From Streptococcus oralis (GTDB taxonomy: Bacteria > Bacillota > Bacilli > Lactobacillales > Streptococcaceae), in assembly GCF_003943415.1 (NCBI RefSeq), contig NZ_RJPK01000003.1, forward strand, positions 93,173 through 157,172: a DNA stretch of 64,000 bases, read 5' to 3'. Below are positions 18,700 to 28,112 of this stretch, piece by piece. Every line of letters begins with the position of its first letter. Within the stretch, counting starts at the first letter, position 1. The notes beneath the pieces are model-generated. The model did no database searches. It was not told where the DNA came from and worked only from the letters and a program-made list of their open reading frames with translations. The translations under genes were made by a program, and so were the position numbers.

Positions 18700-19737
18700 A
18701 TGAATCAGACTATAAACTATATCAAAGAACTAACCGCTATTGCATCTCCAACAGGCTTTACTCGTGAGATTTCAGACTACCTAGTCCATACTTTAGAAGA
18801 GCTTGGTTACCAGCCTGTTCGTACAGCCAAGGGCGGTGTCAATGTGACCATTAAAGGTCAAAATGATGAACAACAACGCTATGTGACTGCCCATGTGGAT
18901 ACGCTAGGTGCTATTGTTCGTGCAGTCAAACCAGATGGCCGTCTCAAATTGGATCGTATTGGTGGTTTTCCTTGGAACATGATTGAAGGAGAAAACTGTA
19001 CCGTTCATGTGGCTAGCACTGGTCAAAAGGTATCTGGGACCATCCTCATCCACCAGACATCATGCCATGTCTACAAAGATGCAGGAACTGCTGAACGCAC
19101 ACAGGACAATATGGAAGTGCGTTTGGATGCAAAAGTGACCAATGAAAAAGAAACCCGCGCCTTGGGCATCGAGGTCGGTGATTTTATCAGTTTTGACCCG
19201 CGAACTGTCGTGACAGAGACTGGTTTTATCAAGTCACGTCACTTGGATGACAAGGTCAGCGCAGCGATTTTGCTCAATCTACTTCGTGTTTATAAGGAAG
19301 AGGGAATTGAGTTGCCAGTAACAACTCATTTTGCTTTTTCAGTCTTCGAAGAGGTGGGCCACGGTGCTAACTCCAATATTCCAACTCAAGTGGTGGAATA
19401 TCTAGCTGTAGATATGGGAGCTATGGGCGATGACCAGCAGACGGATGAATATACAGTGTCTATATGTGTCAAGGACGCTTCAGGTCCCTATCACTATGAC
19501 TTCCGTCAACACTTGGTAGCTTTGGCGAAAGAGCAAGATATTCCATTTAAGTTGGATATCTATCCATTTTACGGTTCGGATGCTTCCGCAGCTATGTCAG
19601 CAGGAGTAGAGGTTAAGCATGCCCTCCTTGGAGCTGGTATTGAGTCCAGTCACTCTTACGAACGAACACACATTGATTCAGTAGTGGCGACTGAGCGTAT
19701 GGTCGATGCTTATCTCAAGAGTGCATTGGTAGACTAA
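18700..19737 (+). CDS. M42 family metallopeptidase (glutamyl/deblocking aminopeptidase)
   Basis: A 345-residue cobalt/zinc aminopeptidase of the PepA/YsdC group. Metal ligand segments seen: TAHVDTLG (His, Asp), RHLDDKVSAA (bridging Asp), FEEVGHGAN (catalytic Glu pair), AVDMGAMG (Asp) and SSHSYERTH (late His). M42 enzymes form large dodecameric cytoplasmic particles and trim peptides after proteolysis. The start at 18700 has AGAGGTG upstream; a longer frame from 18637 would run through the promoter and is rejected. The HIT gene follows with its ATG 1 base after the stop codon. Confidence 0.9.
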   Translation: MNQTINYIKELTAIASPTGFTREISDYLVHTLEELGYQPVRTAKGGVNVTIKGQNDEQQRYVTAHVDTLGAIVRAVKPDGRLKLDRIGGFPWNMIEGENCTVHVASTGQKVSGTILIHQTSCHVYKDAGTAERTQDNMEVRLDAKVTNEKETRALGIEVGDFISFDPRTVVTETGFIKSRHLDDKVSAAILLNLLRVYKEEGIELPVTTHFAFSVFEEVGHGANSNIPTQVVEYLAVDMGAMGDDQQTDEYTVSICVKDASGPYHYDFRQHLVALAKEQDIPFKLDIYPFYGSDASAAMSAGVEVKHALLGAGIESSHSYERTHIDSVVATERMVDAYLKSALVD

Positions 19738-19738
19738 T

Positions 19739-20200
19739 ATGTGTTTGATTTGTCAAAGAATTGAATGGATCAAGGCAGGGGAAAATCCTTACTTTGTCAA
19801 AGAACTAGAAACAGGCTATGTTGTTATTGGAGACCATCAATACTTTAAGGGTTATACCTTATTTCTAGCAAAGGATCATGTCACAGAACTCTATCAAATG
19901 GAGACTTCTGTGAAACTTCGCTTTCTAGAGGAAATGAGTCTGGTCCAAGAAGCTGTTGCCAAAGCGTTTAAGGCTGAAAAGATGAACATCGAACTTCTAG
20001 GAAATGGAGATGCCCACGCTCACTGGCACCTCTTTCCAAGACGGTCGGGTGATATGAAGGGTCATGGACTTAATGGCCGTGGTCCAGTCTGGTGGGTGCC
20101 CTGGGAAGAAATGGCGGCAGAAGATTACCAAGTGCAATCCCCTGAACTGGAACAAATGATAAGAGCCTTATCCGATGAACTAGAGAAGCACGTGGTTTAA
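19739..20200 (+). CDS. HIT family protein
   Basis: A 153-residue histidine-triad protein. The nucleotide-binding triad is GDAHAHWHLFPR, of the form HxHxH, and the N-terminal CLICQR cysteine pair is typical of bacterial HIT proteins. It probably hydrolyses nucleotide phosphoramidates or dinucleoside polyphosphates. It is coupled to the aminopeptidase gene (1-base gap) and followed 14 bases later by the carboxypeptidase gene, so the three look like one operon. Confidence 0.88.
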   Translation: MCLICQRIEWIKAGENPYFVKELETGYVVIGDHQYFKGYTLFLAKDHVTELYQMETSVKLRFLEEMSLVQEAVAKAFKAEKMNIELLGNGDAHAHWHLFPRRSGDMKGHGLNGRGPVWWVPWEEMAAEDYQVQSPELEQMIRALSDELEKHVV

Positions 20201-20214
20201 GAGAGGAAGAAAAA

Positions 20215-20931
20215 ATGAAGAAAAGATACATCGTTTTATCTGGTTTGCTAGCAGTAACCCTAGTAGCATGTGCTCAAGAAAAACCTAAAAATGAAGAAAA
20301 CACTCAAAAGACGGAGCAAAGCAGTCAACCTGAGGGAACTGTAGGAAGTAAATCCCAAGCTTCTAGTCAGAAAAAAGCAGAAGTTGTGAATAAGGGAGAC
20401 CACTATAGTATCCAAGGGAAATATGATGAAATCGTCGTAGCCAATAAGCACTATCCTTTGTCAAAAGACTACAATCCAGGAGAAAATCCAACAGCTAAAG
20501 CAGAGTTGGTCAAACTCATCGCAGCCATGCAAGCAGCTGGCTACCCAATCAGCGATCATTACAGTGGTTTTAGGAGTTATGAAACTCAAACCAAGCTTTA
20601 TCAAGACTATGTGAATCAAGACGGTAAGGAAGCAGCAGATCGCTACTCAGCTCGCCCAGGTTATAGTGAACACCAAACAGGTCTTGCTTTTGATTTGATT
20701 GGGACTAATGGAGAATTGGTGACAGAGGAGAAGGCAGCTCAGTGGCTCTTGGATCATGCGGCTGACTATGGCTTTGTTGTTCGCTATCTCAAAGGCAAGG
20801 AAAAAGAGACTGGCTACATGGCAGAAGAATGGCATCTCCGCTACGTTGGAAAAGAAGCCAAAGAAATTGCTGCAAGTGGCCTCAGTTTGGAAGAATACTA
20901 TGGCTTTGAAGGCGGAGATTATGTCGATTAA
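20215..20931 (+). CDS. ldcB: VanY-type D,D/L,D-carboxypeptidase lipoprotein (LdcB/DacB-like)
   Basis: A 238-residue M15B peptidase. The lipoprotein signal is MKKRYIVLSGLLAVTLVAC with lipobox LVAC, followed by a Gln/Ser/Lys-rich linker. The catalytic domain has SGFRSYETQ, the zinc motif SEHQTGLAFD (His, Asp) and EWHLRY (His). In pneumococcus the homologue is an L,D-carboxypeptidase that removes the last D-Ala of tetrapeptide stems, shaping peptidoglycan at the outer membrane face. It is the last gene of an aminopeptidase-HIT-carboxypeptidase run. Confidence 0.9.
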   Translation: MKKRYIVLSGLLAVTLVACAQEKPKNEENTQKTEQSSQPEGTVGSKSQASSQKKAEVVNKGDHYSIQGKYDEIVVANKHYPLSKDYNPGENPTAKAELVKLIAAMQAAGYPISDHYSGFRSYETQTKLYQDYVNQDGKEAADRYSARPGYSEHQTGLAFDLIGTNGELVTEEKAAQWLLDHAADYGFVVRYLKGKEKETGYMAEEWHLRYVGKEAKEIAASGLSLEEYYGFEGGDYVD

Positions 20932-20947
20932 AAATGAAAGTTTTCTC

Positions 20948-20975
20948 TTGCATTTTTAGATAAATAGTGTATAAT
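20948..20975 (+). promoter_or_regulatory. Promoter of rplK-rplA
   Basis: TTGCAT, 16 bases, then a perfect TATAAT. Confidence 0.7.
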
Positions 20976-20979
20976 TGAA

Positions 20980-21040
20980 AGGTATGTGTAAAGCATACTT
21001 GTGGGAGGTAAAAATCTTACATTACCGCCAAAACCACAAA
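20980..21040 (+). promoter_or_regulatory. Structured leader of rplK
   Basis: Two possible stems: GTATG / CATAC, and a longer GTGG..GGTAA pairing with TTACC..CCAC just before the ribosome site AAAGGAGG. Such folds are common in ribosomal protein leaders; the ligand is unproven. Confidence 0.45.
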
Positions 21041-21053
21041 GGAGGATTTAAAA

Positions 21054-21479
21054 ATGGCTAAAAAAGTCGAAAAACTTGTAAAATTGCAAATCCCTGCTGG
21101 TAAAGCTACACCAGCTCCACCGGTTGGACCTGCTCTTGGTCAAGCTGGTATCAACATCATGGGATTCACAAAAGAGTTCAACGCTCGTACAGCTGACCAA
21201 GCTGGTATGATCATTCCAGTTGTTATCTCAGTATACGAAGACAAATCATTTACTTTCGTTACAAAAACACCACCAGCTGCTGTTCTTTTGAAAAAAGCTG
21301 CAGGTGTTGAAAAAGGATCAGGTACACCTAACAAAACTAAAGTAGCTACAGTTACTCGTGCACAAGTACAAGAAATTGCAGAAACTAAGATGCCAGATTT
21401 GAACGCAGCAAACATTGAGTCTGCAATGCGTATGATCGAAGGTACTGCTCGTTCTATGGGATTCACTGTTGTTGACTAA
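21054..21479 (+). CDS. rplK: 50S ribosomal protein L11
   Basis: A 141-residue L11, the standard length. The N-terminal proline-rich switch region is intact ([20 protein letters not shown]) and the C-terminal rRNA-binding domain follows ([20 protein letters not shown]). It forms the GTPase-associated stalk base with 23S rRNA. Codon use is strongly biased to preferred codons, as expected for a highly expressed gene. It is upstream of rplA but with an unusually long 207-base gap. Confidence 0.97.
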   Translation: MAKKVEKLVKLQIPAGKATPAPPVGPALGQAGINIMGFTKEFNARTADQAGMIIPVVISVYEDKSFTFVTKTPPAAVLLKKAAGVEKGSGTPNKTKVATVTRAQVQEIAETKMPDLNAANIESAMRMIEGTARSMGFTVVD

Positions 21480-21506
21480 TCAATAACACAGTAGAAAATC
21501 TCACAG

Positions 21507-21606
21507 CAGTCTATTAGTTGCTTTTCATACTAGGCAAGTGACTGATGCTTGTACTTAGGTACAGCAAAGGAACTTAACGAAGTAGGAAAAGAAAAACAAT
21601 AGACTG
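21507..21606 (+). promoter_or_regulatory. Structured intergenic RNA between rplK and rplA
   Basis: CAGTCTATT (21507-21515) pairs exactly with AATAGACTG (21598-21606), extended by TTTTC with GAAAA. Inside is a hairpin GTAC-TTAG-GTAC with TGC/GCA at its base (21546-21566). There is no reading frame in this gap. It may control rplA expression, for example through L1 binding; that is inference. Confidence 0.5.
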
Positions 21607-21686
21607 ATAACCCGCAAGACTTCATCATTTCGAGAAGTGACGTGGGAGATGAAAATCGATTGAACCACTTACAAGGAGAATAGAAA

Positions 21687-22376
21687 ATGGCTAAAAAAAG
21701 CAAACAACTTCGTGCTGCTCTTGAGAAAATCGACAGCACAAAAGCATACAGTGTAGAAGAAGCTGTAGCACTTGCAAAAGAAACTAACTTTGCAAAATTT
21801 GACGCAACTGTAGAAGTTGCTTACAACTTGAACATCGACGTTAAAAAAGCTGACCAACAAATCCGTGGCGCAATGGTATTGCCAAACGGTACTGGTAAAA
21901 CTTCACGCGTTCTTGTTTTTGCACGTGGTGCAAAAGCTGAAGAAGCAAAAGCTGCTGGTGCAGACTTTGTTGGTGAAGATGACCTTGTTGCGAAAATCAA
22001 CGACGGTTGGTTGGACTTCGACGTAGTTATCGCTACACCTGACATGATGGCTCTTGTTGGACGTCTTGGACGTGTTCTTGGACCACGTAACTTGATGCCA
22101 AACCCTAAAACTGGTACTGTAACAATGGATGTTGCTAAAGCAGTTGAAGAGTCTAAAGGTGGTAAAATCACATACCGTGCTGACCGTGCAGGTAACGTTC
22201 AAGCAATCATCGGTAAAGTATCATTTGAAGCTGAAAAATTGGTTGAAAACTTTAAAGCTTTCAACGAAACAATCCAAAAAGCAAAACCAGCTACAGCTAA
22301 AGGAACTTACGTAACAAACTTGACAATCACAACTACTCAAGGTGTTGGTATCAAGGTTGACGTGAACTCACTTTAA
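21687..22376 (+). CDS. rplA: 50S ribosomal protein L1
   Basis: A 229-residue L1, standard length, with the conserved [16 protein letters not shown] segment and [15 protein letters not shown]. It forms the L1 stalk near the E site and often represses its own mRNA in bacteria. The start ATG follows AAGGAGAAT. Codon bias is very strong. A terminator follows 11 bases after the stop. Confidence 0.97.
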
Positions 22377-22387
22377 TCAACTAAAAT

Positions 22388-22413
22388 CTCTGGCTTCGGT
22401 CAGAGTTTTTTTA
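22388..22413 (+). terminator. Terminator of rplK-rplA
   Basis: CTCTGGC-TTCG-GTCAGAG then seven T. The loop is a stable TTCG tetraloop. Confidence 0.85.
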
Positions 22414-22449
22414 TTCAAATCTATCAACAAAGGATTGGAGGAAATAAAA

Positions 22450-22887
22450 TTGTTGAGAGAAGCTGTACAGGAGGATTTATTTGAATTATTAAATCTCTAC
22501 CTGTCCTTACATGAGAAAGAGATTCCAGAAGATAGTCTTCATTTGCAGCAAGTATGGAGTGAGATGATTTCTGACCAGCACCATCATGTTATCGTGAAGG
22601 AGGTGGAAGGAAGAATAGTCTCCTCCTGTATTTGTGTCATTATTCCCAATTTGACAAGAGGTGTGAGACCCTATGCTTTGATAGAAAATGTGGTGACCCG
22701 AGAAGAAGATAGAGGGAAAGGGTATGCAAGCGCTTGTCTTGAATATGCTAAACAAATAGCTAAAGAGGGAAATTGTTATAAGATGATGCTCCTGACAGGT
22801 TCTAAAAATACAAGCACCCAGGATTTTTATAAAGGAGCTGGTTATAATAGTAAGGATAAAACAGCCTATATTCAGTGGTTGAATTAA
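22450..22887 (+). CDS. GNAT family N-acetyltransferase
   Basis: A 145-residue GNAT protein. The acetyl-CoA motif A is VTREEDRGKGYASACLEYA (Arg/Gly-x-Gly-x-Gly/Ala pattern). The C-terminal FYKGAGY is typical. The start is probably TTG at 22450, because GGAGGA lies 8 bases before it; an in-frame TTG at 22435 is part of the ribosome site. The substrate is unknown. It stands alone between the ribosomal operon and apt. Confidence 0.82.
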   Translation: MLREAVQEDLFELLNLYLSLHEKEIPEDSLHLQQVWSEMISDQHHHVIVKEVEGRIVSSCICVIIPNLTRGVRPYALIENVVTREEDRGKGYASACLEYAKQIAKEGNCYKMMLLTGSKNTSTQDFYKGAGYNSKDKTAYIQWLN

Positions 22888-22965
22888 AGCTTGAATCTTA
22901 AATCAGCAGGACGAAATCTTGGATTAGCAAATAAAAATCTTCTATTTCTTCTTTCACAGAAAATG

Positions 22966-22974
22966 TGGTATAAT
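22966..22974 (+). promoter_or_regulatory. Extended -10 promoter of apt
   Basis: TGGTATAAT, 31 bases before the apt ATG. Confidence 0.55.
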
Positions 22975-23005
22975 AGAGAGTAAAAACTTTGAAAGAAAGA
23001 AAAAG

Positions 23006-23518
23006 ATGAATTTAAAAGATTATATCGCAACGATTGAAAATTATCCTAAGGAAGGCATCACCTTCCGTGATATCAGCCCTTTGATGGCAGATGGAAATGC
23101 CTATAGCTATGCTGTTCGTGAAATCGTTCAGTATGCAACTGACAAGAAAATCGACATGATCGTGGGACCAGAAGCCCGTGGTTTTATCGTTGGCTGTCCC
23201 GTTGCCTTTGAGTTGGGGATTGGATTTGCTCCTGTTCGTAAACCAGGGAAATTACCGCGTGAAGTGATTTCTGCTGACTATGAGAAAGAGTACGGTATTG
23301 ATACCTTGACCATGCATGCTGATGCGATTAAGCCAGGTCAACGTGTTCTCATTGTAGATGATCTTTTGGCGACAGGTGGAACAGTTAAAGCGACCATCGA
23401 AATGATTGAGAGACTCGGTGGAGTTGTAGCAGGTTGTGCTTTCTTGATTGAACTTGATGAGCTTAAAGGCCGTGAAAAAATCGGAGATTACGATTACAAG
23501 GTACTTATGCATTATTAA
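23006..23518 (+). CDS. apt: Adenine phosphoribosyltransferase
   Basis: A 170-residue type I phosphoribosyltransferase that makes AMP from adenine and PRPP (purine salvage). The PRPP loop is [13 protein letters not shown] and the hood region near the N-terminus reads [21 protein letters not shown] is the family base-binding motif. Length is exactly typical. It has its own promoter and terminator. Confidence 0.95.
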   Translation: MNLKDYIATIENYPKEGITFRDISPLMADGNAYSYAVREIVQYATDKKIDMIVGPEARGFIVGCPVAFELGIGFAPVRKPGKLPREVISADYEKEYGIDTLTMHADAIKPGQRVLIVDDLLATGGTVKATIEMIERLGGVVAGCAFLIELDELKGREKIGDYDYKVLMHY

Positions 23519-23520
23519 TG

Positions 23521-23548
23521 AAAAACAGTCCTTGGGGCTGTTTTCTCT
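23521..23548 (+). terminator. Terminator after apt
   Basis: AAAACAGTCC-TTGG-GGCTGTTTT. Confidence 0.8.
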
Positions 23549-23590
23549 TCATCTGCTATATAAACAAACTATAGCTAGTTAGAGAAAAAC

Positions 23591-23624
23591 TATAATTGAA
23601 AACTATATCTTCATACAGTATAAT
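23591..23624 (+). promoter_or_regulatory. metA promoter with MET-box-like operator
   Basis: TTGAAA (23596-23601), 17 bases, TATAAT (23619-23624). The -35 lies inside TATAATTGAAAACTATA (23591-23607), a near-palindrome that matches the streptococcal MET-box TATAGTTTSAAACTATA at about 14 of 17 positions on the minus strand. A second half-site-like ACTATAG lies about 20 bases upstream. This predicts control by the LysR regulator MtaR/MetR. Confidence 0.6.
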
Positions 23625-23704
23625 AAAGGGAAGAAGTATTTGGAGGTTTTTACTTTCAAACAGACAAGATCATTCCCGAAATAGAGAACTGTTAGGAGGG
23701 TATT

Positions 23705-24649
23705 ATGCCGATTCGAATTGATAAAAAATTACCAGCTGTGGAGATTTTAAGGACAGAAAATATCTTTGTTATGGACGACCAACGGGCCGCTCATCAGGAT
23801 ATTCGCCCCTTGAAGATTTTGATTTTAAATCTTATGCCTCAAAAGATGGTAACAGAAACGCAACTCTTGCGGCATTTGGCTAATACACCTTTGCAATTAG
23901 ATATTGATTTCTTGTATATGGAGACGCATCGTTCAAAGACGACTCGTGCCGAACATATGGAAACCTTCTATAAGACCTTTCCAGAGGTCAAGGATGACTT
24001 TTTTGATGGAATGATTATTACAGGAGCACCAGTGGAGCATTTGCCTTTTGAGGAGGTGGATTACTGGGAAGAATTCAAACAGGTCATCGAATGGTCCAAG
24101 ACGCATGTTTTTTCTACCCTGCATATCTGTTGGGGTGCCCAAGCAGGTCTTTATGCTCGCTATGGAGTTGAAAAGCATCAGATGGCTCAGAAATTGTCAG
24201 GCATTTACCCGCAGGACACCTTGAAAGAGGGCCATCTTCTCTTTCGTGGTTTTGATGATAGCTATGTAGCTCCCCATTCTCGTCATACAGAAATCTATAA
24301 GGAGGAAATTTTAGGAAAAACCAATCTGGAAATCCTCTCTGAGGGAGAACAAGTCGGCGTTTCTATTTTAGCCAGTCGGGATCTTCGTGAGATTTATAGT
24401 TTTGGTCATTTAGAATATGACCGTGATACTCTAGCAAAAGAGTATTTTCGTGATTGTGAGGCAGGACTTAATCCTCACATTCCAGAAAATTACTTCAAAA
24501 ATGATGATGTGAATGAGAAACCGTGTCTTTGTTGGTCTTCATCAGCTGCCCTCTTTTTCAGTAATTGGGTTAACTATGCTGTTTATCAGGAAACCCCCTT
24601 TGACTGGAAAAAGGTAGAGGATGACGCAGCTTCATTTGGATATTTATAA
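23705..24649 (+). CDS. metA: Homoserine O-acyltransferase MetA
   Basis: A 314-residue MetA, the first committed step of methionine synthesis from homoserine. It has the glutamine-amidotransferase-like fold with catalytic cysteine in HICWGAQAG, the [18 protein letters not shown] segment, and the SRHTE motif. Firmicute members often use acetyl-CoA rather than succinyl-CoA; the acyl donor cannot be decided here. The 5' leader is about 75 bases and the ribosome site is TAGGAGGG. A MET-box-like operator lies at its promoter. Confidence 0.93.
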   Translation: MPIRIDKKLPAVEILRTENIFVMDDQRAAHQDIRPLKILILNLMPQKMVTETQLLRHLANTPLQLDIDFLYMETHRSKTTRAEHMETFYKTFPEVKDDFFDGMIITGAPVEHLPFEEVDYWEEFKQVIEWSKTHVFSTLHICWGAQAGLYARYGVEKHQMAQKLSGIYPQDTLKEGHLLFRGFDDSYVAPHSRHTEIYKEEILGKTNLEILSEGEQVGVSILASRDLREIYSFGHLEYDRDTLAKEYFRDCEAGLNPHIPENYFKNDDVNEKPCLCWSSSAALFFSNWVNYAVYQETPFDWKKVEDDAASFGYL

Positions 24650-24657
24650 GAGGAATT

Positions 24658-25335
24658 ATGACATATTTTGACGCTTTCAAATCAGGGAACTTGGTTTTGC
24701 CAAGTGCCCTGCTCTTGCATTTTAAGGAACTCTTTCCTTCTAGTGATGATTTTCTCGTCTGGCAATTTTTTTATCTACAAAATACATCTGCTTTGGATGA
24801 GCTATCGCCAAGCCAAATTGCAGAAACTATTGGAAAAGAACTTGCAGATGTCAACCAATCCATTTCAAACTTGACTGAAAATGGTTTGCTACAATATCGG
24901 ACCATTGAACTAAATGGGGAAATTGAGCTGATTTTTGATGCTAGTCTGGCTTTTGAACGTTTGGATAACTTGTTGGATAGTCAGACTCCAGCTGCAACAG
25001 CATCAAACCCGCAAAATCAATTGAAGGATCTGGTTGAGACTTTCCAGCAGGAATTAGGACGTTTGTTAACGCCGTTTGAAATCGAAGATCTTTCCAAGAC
25101 TGTCAAAGACGATGGAATTAAGGCGGATTTGATCAAGGAAGCTCTCCGAGAGGCGGTTCTAAATGGCAAACCAAACTGGAAATATATTCAGGCCATCCTT
25201 CGGAATTGGCGCCATGAAGGCATTCAATCTGTGGCTCAGGTGGAGGCCAAACGAGCAGAGAGAGAAGCAAACAATCCTAAACAAGTTCAGGCTTCGGCTG
25301 ATTTCCTTGATGCCATGAATTTGTGGCAAGAGTAG
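24658..25335 (+). CDS. DnaD-like replication initiation protein
   Basis: A 225-residue protein with an N-terminal winged-helix-like domain (about residues 1-95) and a C-terminal DnaD/DnaB helical domain (about residues 118-200, RLLTPFEIEDLSKTV...). The C-terminal part includes the YIQAILRNWRHEGI signature that binds DNA. DnaD proteins help load the helicase at oriC and at restart forks. It starts 8 bases after metA, so it is probably co-transcribed although functionally unrelated. Confidence 0.85.
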   Translation: MTYFDAFKSGNLVLPSALLLHFKELFPSSDDFLVWQFFYLQNTSALDELSPSQIAETIGKELADVNQSISNLTENGLLQYRTIELNGEIELIFDASLAFERLDNLLDSQTPAATASNPQNQLKDLVETFQQELGRLLTPFEIEDLSKTVKDDGIKADLIKEALREAVLNGKPNWKYIQAILRNWRHEGIQSVAQVEAKRAEREANNPKQVQASADFLDAMNLWQE

Positions 25336-25368
25336 CCGCTTGAAAAATCTTGTAAATTAGAGTAGGAT

Positions 25369-25397
25369 TTGCAAGCTCCTTATAAATATGATAAAAT
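25369..25397 (+). promoter_or_regulatory. Promoter of tpiA
   Basis: TTGCAA, 17 bases, then TAAAAT with extended TGA. Confidence 0.65.
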
Positions 25398-25431
25398 AAT
25401 AGAAAATAAAATGAAAAAAGAGGTATGTGAA

Positions 25432-26190
25432 ATGTCACGTAAACCATTTATCGCTGGTAACTGGAAAATGAACAAAAATCCAGAAGAAGCAAAAGCATTC
25501 GTTGAAGCCGTTGCCTCAAAACTTCCTTCATCAGACCTTGTTGAAGCAGGTATCGCAGCTCCAGCTCTTGATTTGACAGCTGTTCTTGCTGCTGCTAAAG
25601 GTTCAAACCTTAAAGTTGCTGCTCAAAACTGCTACTTTGAAAATGCAGGTGCTTTCACTGGTGAAACTAGCCCACAAGTTTTGAAAGAAATCGGTACAGA
25701 CTACGTTGTTATCGGTCACTCAGAACGTCGTGACTACTTCCATGAAACTGACGAAGATATCAACAAAAAAGCAAAAGCAATCTTTGCAAATGGTATGCTT
25801 CCAATCATCTGTTGTGGTGAGTCACTTGAAACTTACGAAGCTGGTAAAGCGGCTGAATTCGTAGGTGCTCAAGTATCTGCTGCTTTGGCTGGATTGACAG
25901 CTGAACAAGTTGCTGCATCAGTTATCGCTTATGAGCCAATCTGGGCAATCGGTACTGGTAAATCAGCTTCACAAGACGATGCACAAAAAATGTGTAAAGT
26001 TGTTCGTGACGTTGTAGCTGCTGACTTTGGTCAAGAAGTTGCTGACAAAGTTCGTGTTCAATACGGTGGTTCAGTTAAACCTGAGAACGTTGCTTCATAC
26101 ATGGCTTGCCCAGACGTTGACGGTGCCCTTGTTGGAGGTGCGTCACTTGAAGCTGAAAGCTTCTTGGCATTGCTTGATTTTGTAAAATAA
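25432..26190 (+). CDS. tpiA: Triosephosphate isomerase
   Basis: A 252-residue glycolytic enzyme interconverting dihydroxyacetone phosphate and glyceraldehyde 3-phosphate. N and K of GNWKMN, catalytic histidine in VIGHSERR, catalytic glutamate in [14 protein letters not shown], and the phosphate loop [11 protein letters not shown] are all present. The ATG at 25432 gives the normal N-terminus MSRKPFIAG; a longer in-frame start overlaps the promoter. Codon use is highly biased. Confidence 0.97.
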   Translation: MSRKPFIAGNWKMNKNPEEAKAFVEAVASKLPSSDLVEAGIAAPALDLTAVLAAAKGSNLKVAAQNCYFENAGAFTGETSPQVLKEIGTDYVVIGHSERRDYFHETDEDINKKAKAIFANGMLPIICCGESLETYEAGKAAEFVGAQVSAALAGLTAEQVAASVIAYEPIWAIGTGKSASQDDAQKMCKVVRDVVAADFGQEVADKVRVQYGGSVKPENVASYMACPDVDGALVGGASLEAESFLALLDFVK

Positions 26191-26202
26191 TCTAAGTTTT
26201 TC

Positions 26203-26253
26203 CAGACAGACAGTCAAAAGTACCAGGTGACTTTGACTGCCTGTCTTGTTTTT
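26203..26253 (+). terminator. Strong terminator after tpiA
   Basis: AGACAGACAGTCAAAAGT pairs with ACTTTGACTGCCTGTCT, followed by a T-rich tail. Confidence 0.8.
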
Positions 26254-26367
26254 ACTTGGAGCATTCTTGTGAAAAGGATTTTTTCAGATTAGGAAAGTTC
26301 CTTAGGGAAGGAAAGGCGTGCGGATGCGCGCTCTTTTCTGTATCAAAAAGTTATGAAAGGAGGAGTT

Positions 26368-28104
26368 ATGCTCTATATTTGGTCTTATTTGAAAAAATAT
26401 CCCAAGTGGTTATTCTTGGATTTCTTTGGGGCGGTTTTCTTTGTGATTGTCAATCTTGGACTGCCAACTGTTCTGGCTCGGATGATTGATGAAGGTGTGA
26501 ATAAAGGGAATGAACAGCAATTGTATGTTTGGGCTGCAATTATGCTGGTGATTATCCTATGTGGAACCTTGGGACGTATAGTCTTAGCTTATGCTGCTAG
26601 TAAGCTGACGACCAATATGGTCAAGGATATGAGGGATGATCTCTATGCCAAATTACAAGAGTATTCCCATCATGAATATGAAAAGATAGGAGTATCTTCA
26701 CTGGTTACTCGTATCACCAGTGATGCCTTTGTTCTCATGCAGTTTGCAGAACAGACCTTAAAACTGGGTGTCATCACTCCCATGATGATGCTGTCTAGTA
26801 TTTTAATGATCTTTTTGACCAGCCCGTCATTAGCTTGGATAGTAGCTTTTGCAGTACCTTTCTTGGCCGTGGTGGTTATTTATGTGGCTGTTAAGACTCG
26901 CCCTTTGTCAGAGAAACAGCAGGCTACCTTAGACAAGATCAATCAATACGCTAGAGAAAATCTGATGGGACTCCGTGTCATTCGTGCCTTTGCTCGTGAG
27001 GAATTTCAAGAGGAACGCTTTGCAGGGCAAAATGCGGTCTATGCAGCTAATTCCAATCGTCTGTTTAAACTAACTGGCTTGACAGAACCCTTGTTTGTTC
27101 AGATTATTATTGCTATGATTGTGGCTATTGTCTGGTTTGCTCTGGATCCTATCAAACAAGGAAGCTTGCAAATTGGGGACCTGGTGGCCTTTATCGAATA
27201 TAGTTTCCACGCCCTCTTGTCCTTCCTTTTTTTATCTAGCCTCTTTACCATGTACCCTCGTACAGCGGTTTCGAGTGAACGCTTGAAAGAAGTCATGGAG
27301 ATGCCGATTTCTATTGATCCTAATGAAGGAGGCGTCAGAGAGACAGCAACCCACGGATATTTGGAATTTGAAAATGTCACCTTTGCCTATCCTGGTGAGA
27401 CGGAAAATCCTGTTTTGCACAACATTTCTTTCAGCGCTAAACCAGGTGAAACTATTGCCTTTATCGGATCGACCGGATCGGGCAAGTCCTCTCTTGTGCA
27501 ATTGATTCCTCGTTTTTACGATGTCACACTTGGGAAAATTAAGGTTGATGGTGTCGATGTGAGGGATTACCGCCTCAAGTCTCTCCGTCAAAAGATTGGT
27601 TTTATCCCGCAGAAGGCCTTGCTGTTTACAGGAACTATCGCTGAAAATATCCGCTATGGGAAGGAAGATGCTAGTCACAAAGACCTACATCAGGCAGCGG
27701 ACGTGGCGCAAGCCAAAGATTTTATCGAAAGCCGAGAAGAAGGCTTTGCGACTCATCTAGCTGAAGGTGGAAGTAATCTTTCTGGAGGACAGAAACAACG
27801 TCTATCAATTGCCCGAGCGGTTATAAAGAATCCTGATATCTATATTTTTGACGATTCCTTTTCAGCCCTGGACTATCGTACGGATGCCATTTTACGCCGT
27901 CGTCTCAAGGAAGTAACGCAGAATGCTACAGTTTTAATTGTCGCTCAACGTGTCGGAACTATCATGGATGCGGATCAGATCATCGTTCTTGATAAGGGAG
28001 AAATCGTGGGTCGCGGTCGCCATGAGGAATTAATGGAAACCAATGACATCTATCGTGAAATAGCTGAGTCGCAGTTGAAAAATGCATCTCTCACAGAAGA
28101 ATAG
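26368..28104 (+). CDS. ABC exporter half-transporter with degenerate ATP site
   Basis: A 578-residue type I ABC exporter half: about six membrane helices (residues 1-310) and a C-terminal ATPase. Walker A is GSTGSGKSS and the signature LSGGQKQR, but the Walker B end is IYIFDD with Asp where Glu is normal, and the switch histidine is replaced (VAQRVGT). That is the pattern of the degenerate partner in asymmetric heterodimers such as LmrCD or BmrCD. ATG at 26368 follows AAGGAGG; an in-frame ATG at 26353 overlaps the ribosome site. The next gene encodes the partner. Confidence 0.9.
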   Translation: MLYIWSYLKKYPKWLFLDFFGAVFFVIVNLGLPTVLARMIDEGVNKGNEQQLYVWAAIMLVIILCGTLGRIVLAYAASKLTTNMVKDMRDDLYAKLQEYSHHEYEKIGVSSLVTRITSDAFVLMQFAEQTLKLGVITPMMMLSSILMIFLTSPSLAWIVAFAVPFLAVVVIYVAVKTRPLSEKQQATLDKINQYARENLMGLRVIRAFAREEFQEERFAGQNAVYAANSNRLFKLTGLTEPLFVQIIIAMIVAIVWFALDPIKQGSLQIGDLVAFIEYSFHALLSFLFLSSLFTMYPRTAVSSERLKEVMEMPISIDPNEGGVRETATHGYLEFENVTFAYPGETENPVLHNISFSAKPGETIAFIGSTGSGKSSLVQLIPRFYDVTLGKIKVDGVDVRDYRLKSLRQKIGFIPQKALLFTGTIAENIRYGKEDASHKDLHQAADVAQAKDFIESREEGFATHLAEGGSNLSGGQKQRLSIARAVIKNPDIYIFDDSFSALDYRTDAILRRRLKEVTQNATVLIVAQRVGTIMDADQIIVLDKGEIVGRGRHEELMETNDIYREIAESQLKNASLTEE

Positions 28105-28112
28105 GAGGAAAT

